A stretch of 64,000 bases of DNA from JANNNF01 sp040385825. GTDB taxonomy: Bacteria; Pseudomonadota; Alphaproteobacteria; Rhodobacterales; Rhodobacteraceae. Below the pieces are notes generated by a model that had not been told where the DNA came from, did not search any database, and was given only the letters and a program-made list of their open reading frames with translations. This document shows positions 60,693 through 64,000 of the stretch, in pieces; positions within the stretch are counted from its first letter, which is position 1, and the number at the start of each line of letters is the position of its first letter. The stretch spans positions 186,001 to 250,000 of the forward strand of contig JAZKGQ010000002.1 of assembly GCA_040385825.1 (NCBI GenBank). Direction: 5' to 3'. Both the position numbers and the translations under genes were made by a program.

Positions 60693-61469
60693 ATGACCCA
60701 TGAAACCATCACCGTGACCCATGCCGCCGATGTGGCGACCATCGCGCTGAACCGGCCAGCGGTGATGAACGCGCTGAGCCGTGCGATGCGGACGGACCTT
60801 GGCGCGGCCCTGCGCGATGCCCAGACAACTGCCCGCTGCATCGTGCTGACCGGCACCGGACCGGCCTTTTGTTCAGGGCAGGATCTGGTCGATGCGCAGG
60901 CCCTGGGGGCGCTGGATTTCGAGGCTGTGCTGCGCGACGAATATGAACCGCTGCTGGACCTGATCGTCAACAGCCCGGTGCCGACGATTGCGGCGGTCAA
61001 CGGGGCGGCGGCGGGGGCGGGGGCCAATCTGGCGCTGGCCTGCGATGTGGTGATCGCCTGTGAAAGTGCCAGCTTCATCCAGGCCTTTACCCGCATCGGC
61101 CTGATCCCCGATGCGGGCGGCACCTATTGGCTGCCGCGTCAGGTGGGCATGGCACGCGCCCTTGGCGCGACCCTGTTCGCCGAGAAGGTAACCGCCCGGC
61201 AGGCGGCAGACTGGGGGATGATCTGGGAGGCCGTGCCGGATGCCGATTTCGCGGCGCATGTGGCGGCACGGGCCGGGCAGTTGGCGCGCGGGCCGGGGGT
61301 CGCCTACCGGGCGCTGAAACAGGCGATGCGGGCCAGTTCGGCCAACGACCTGCCCGCCCAACTGGCGCTGGAGGCCCGGCTGCAAGGTGAATGCGGCCGG
61401 ACCGAGGATGTGCGCGAAGGGGTCGCCGCGTTTCTGGGCAAAAGGGCGCCGGTGTTCCGGGGGCGGTAA
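60693..61469 (+). CDS. Enoyl-CoA hydratase/isomerase family protein, PaaG-like
   Basis: Crotonase-fold CoA enzyme, 258 residues; GGAGG precedes the ATG at 60693. Oxyanion-hole motifs are FCSGQDLVD and AAVNGAAAGAGANLALACD. FIQAFTRIGLIPDAGGTYWL and ADWGMIWEAV correspond closely to PaaG (epoxyphenylacetyl-CoA isomerase) of E. coli, and the C-terminus REGVAAFLGKRAPVFRGR also fits. The catalytic Asp in IPDAGG is kept, as in the isomerase subgroup. There are no other paa genes nearby, so a general enoyl-CoA hydratase or isomerase role is equally possible. It follows ccmH by 63 bases and is convergent with ilvN across a family A palindrome. Confidence 0.87.
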   Translation: MTHETITVTHAADVATIALNRPAVMNALSRAMRTDLGAALRDAQTTARCIVLTGTGPAFCSGQDLVDAQALGALDFEAVLRDEYEPLLDLIVNSPVPTIAAVNGAAAGAGANLALACDVVIACESASFIQAFTRIGLIPDAGGTYWLPRQVGMARALGATLFAEKVTARQAADWGMIWEAVPDADFAAHVAARAGQLARGPGVAYRALKQAMRASSANDLPAQLALEARLQGECGRTEDVREGVAAFLGKRAPVFRGR

Positions 61470-61482
61470 ATCGTGTTGGGGG

Positions 61483-61532
61483 GATGGGCGGAATCGCCCA
61501 TCCTACGGGTAGGATGGGCAATTTGCCCATCC
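61483..61532. repeat. REP-like palindrome pair (family A)
   Basis: Two units, 61483-61505 (GATGGGCGGAATCGCCCATC then CTAC region) and 61509-61532 (GTAGGATGGGCAATTTGCCC then ATCC), between the convergent PaaG-like gene and ilvN. The first unit has the GGAATC centre also seen at 2746-2765. Confidence 0.88.
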
Positions 61533-61538
61533 ATCATG

Positions 61539-62099
61539 TCACACCCCGCGCGCCAGCGCCGCCACACCCGTCCGGGCAATTTCCCGCAGGCCCAGGGGGC
61601 GCATCAGCTCGGCAAAGGCGTCGATCTTTTCGGGGGTGCCGGTCATCTCGAACACAAAGCTTTCCAGCGTCGAATCCACCACATTGGCGCGGAAAATCTC
61701 GGCCAGCCGCAGCGCCTCGATCCGGTGATCGCCGCGGCCTGCCACCTTGAACAGGGCAAGCTCGCGCTGGACGCTCGGCCCTTCGGCGGTCAGGTCATGC
61801 ACGTCATGCACCGGGACCATGCGCTCCAGCTGCGCCTTGATCTGCACGATCACCGCAGGCGTGCCGCGCGTGACCACGGTGATGCGGCTCAGATGCCCCT
61901 CATGGTCCACCTCCGCCACGGTCAGGCTGTCGATGTTGTAACCGCGCCCCGAAAACAGCCCGATCACCCGCGCCAGCACACCGCTTTCGTTATCGACCAC
62001 GACGGCCAGCGTATGCTGCTCGATGATCTCGGAATTGGGGTCGCGCAGGTCATAGGCGGAATGGCTGGTAGAGCCTTTTTTGATATTCAGGGGGGACAT
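61539..62099 (-). CDS. ilvN: Acetolactate synthase small (regulatory) subunit
   Basis: Regulatory subunit conferring valine feedback control on acetohydroxyacid synthase; 186 residues. The N-terminal ACT domain is HTLAVVVDNESGVLARVIGL plus FSGRGYNIDSLTVAEVDHEG. The C-terminal domain includes KLVPVHDVHDLT-like MVPVHDVHDLTAEGPSVQRE and LRPLGLREIARTGVAALARG at the end. An extra N-terminal stretch (SPLNIKKGSTSHSAYDLRDP) is common in Rhodobacteraceae. It starts nine bases after a BrnA-type antitoxin gene, which, with brnT, separates it from the large-subunit gene. Confidence 0.95.
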   Translation of the reverse strand: MSPLNIKKGSTSHSAYDLRDPNSEIIEQHTLAVVVDNESGVLARVIGLFSGRGYNIDSLTVAEVDHEGHLSRITVVTRGTPAVIVQIKAQLERMVPVHDVHDLTAEGPSVQRELALFKVAGRGDHRIEALRLAEIFRANVVDSTLESFVFEMTGTPEKIDAFAELMRPLGLREIARTGVAALARGV

Positions 62100-62108
62100 G
62101 GGTCTTCC

Positions 62109-62414
62109 TTATTCTGCCGCAGTCGCGCGGCGGTGTTCGTCGAGTTTGTCGGCCAGCCACATCTTGATCAGCGCCTGCCGGGTAACGCCGCGCGCGGTTG
62201 CAACCGCGTCAAGGTCGCGGACCATCAGGGGCGGGAAGTCTACATTGACGCGGCGGGCCTTGGGCGGGACCATTTTACCTTTGGACCAGTCGATAAAATC
62301 GTCAATCTCGTCGCTACCGTCGTCGAACAGTTTGTCGAATTCCTCGACGGTAATCGTCTTGGTCCCGTCAAGGCTGCGGACCGTCGCTGGTTTCTGTTCG
62401 GACTGCACGTTCAT
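62109..62414 (-). CDS. brnA: BrnA/CopG-type antitoxin
   Basis: A 101-residue probable antitoxin. The C-terminal half holds a ribbon-helix-helix/BrnA-like DNA-binding segment (RVNVDFPPLMVRDLDAVATA, then RGVTRQALIKMWLADKLDEH). The acidic N-terminus (EEFDKLFDDGSDEIDDFIDW) would wrap the toxin. It starts 47 bases inside the brnT gene, the usual brnTA overlap. The RHH should repress the brnT promoter. The position between the two acetolactate synthase genes is unusual. Confidence 0.85.
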   Translation of the reverse strand: MNVQSEQKPATVRSLDGTKTITVEEFDKLFDDGSDEIDDFIDWSKGKMVPPKARRVNVDFPPLMVRDLDAVATARGVTRQALIKMWLADKLDEHRRATAAE

Positions 62415-62667
62415 GGGATGCTTCCTCTTCTGTCCTTGCGCGCCGCACCGAAATCAGACGGATCCGATCACCGCGCCATGTGTAGATCGCCGTCCAGGCC
62501 CGACCGCCAGATATCGCCACACGCAACCATCGCGGTTCGCGAGGGAACGGCACTGGCTGTTCCCAACCGCAAACCGCCCACAACTGCTGCGCCTCGACAA
62601 AGTCGATGCCGTGCTTGTCGCGGTTGGCGGCGCTTTTGGCGGGGTCGAACTCGAACTCTTGATCCAT
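62368..62667 (-). CDS. brnT: BrnT family ribonuclease toxin
   Basis: A 99-residue RelE-like RNase toxin. The start MDQEFEFDPAKSAANRDKHG at 62667 is the textbook BrnT N-terminus; it continues IDFVEAQQLW, then EPRWLRVAISGGRAWTAIYT and RGDRIRLISVRRARTEEE. Basic and His/Glu residues of the BrnT active site are visible. The length is close to typical (~90). It lies 29 bases after the large-subunit acetolactate synthase stop; a TATAGT box about 20 bases before its start may be a private promoter. It should inhibit translation by cutting mRNA unless bound by BrnA. Confidence 0.87.
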   Translation of the reverse strand: MDQEFEFDPAKSAANRDKHGIDFVEAQQLWAVCGWEQPVPFPREPRWLRVAISGGRAWTAIYTWRGDRIRLISVRRARTEEEASHERAVRTETSDGPQP

Positions 62668-62696
62668 TATGGTGGCAAAACTATACCATTTCAACC

Positions 62697-64000
<1,304 letters not shown>

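Overview
The window is a high-GC (roughly two-thirds G+C by eye), gene-dense stretch of an alphaproteobacterial chromosome, almost certainly from the Rhodobacteraceae. Pointers are the glnB-glnA pair, a Usg-family protein, a DddP-type DMSP lyase, a two-gene ccmF-ccmH arrangement, a DUF3445 haem demethylase, GGATATTT-type 3' elements and the general protein style. No ribosomal RNA, prophage, insertion sequence with a transposase, or CRISPR array was seen. DddP suggests an aquatic organism that meets dimethylsulfoniopropionate.

Layout, left to right. 1-10.2 kb: a catabolic/uptake cluster (UPF0280 protein, amino-acid-synthesis family protein, a complete branched-chain-amino-acid-type ABC importer livKHMGF, and hydantoinase/oxoprolinase subunits hyuA and hyuB), interrupted by palindromic repeats and a tandem duplication. 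10.3-16.8 kb: a CorA transporter, then a TetR-controlled RND efflux operon on the minus strand. 16.9-23.7 kb: tgt, an Old Yellow Enzyme, an unknown Cys-rich protein, lon, an HU-like protein and two tRNA-Val genes. 23.7-29 kb: an ECF sigma factor/anti-sigma pair and four other transcription units (a Ser/Asn-repeat secreted protein, an unknown protein, a secreted S8 protease, an RTX protein). All five units carry the same promoter-like motif GGAATA-N15/16-CGTT, so this looks like a self-contained ECF regulon of exported proteins and is the best candidate here for an undescribed system.

29-41 kb: rsgA, a luciferase-like monooxygenase, a 41-residue membrane protein, acnA, a DUF1223 protein, a lipid A acyltransferase, an EamA transporter, an orphan FliG, two small exported proteins sharing a Cys/Trp motif, and purB. 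41-49 kb: dddP divergent from a haem-dependent N-demethylase gene, an MgtC-like protein, an unknown protein, glnA/glnB, and the NAD(P)HX repair gene, which carries an in-frame palindromic repeat. 49-54 kb: gluQ, trmFO, a small unknown gene and gyrA. 54-58 kb: usg and an arginine/citrulline-to-proline operon (arginase, CtlX, ornithine cyclodeaminase) with a divergent Lrp-type regulator. 58-64 kb: ccmF-ccmH, a PaaG-like hydratase, and the acetolactate synthase genes, whose large and small subunits are separated by a BrnT/BrnA toxin-antitoxin pair.

Three families of dispersed non-coding repeats run through the window: A, a GATGGGCAATATTGCCCATC palindrome; B, a 116-148 bp C/G-rich element with hairpin ends; and C, a GC-rich hairpin followed by GGATATTT and a GAGGATGAAA-like tail. 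They sit mostly at gene 3' ends. A supplies two stop codons, and B lies inside one reading frame.
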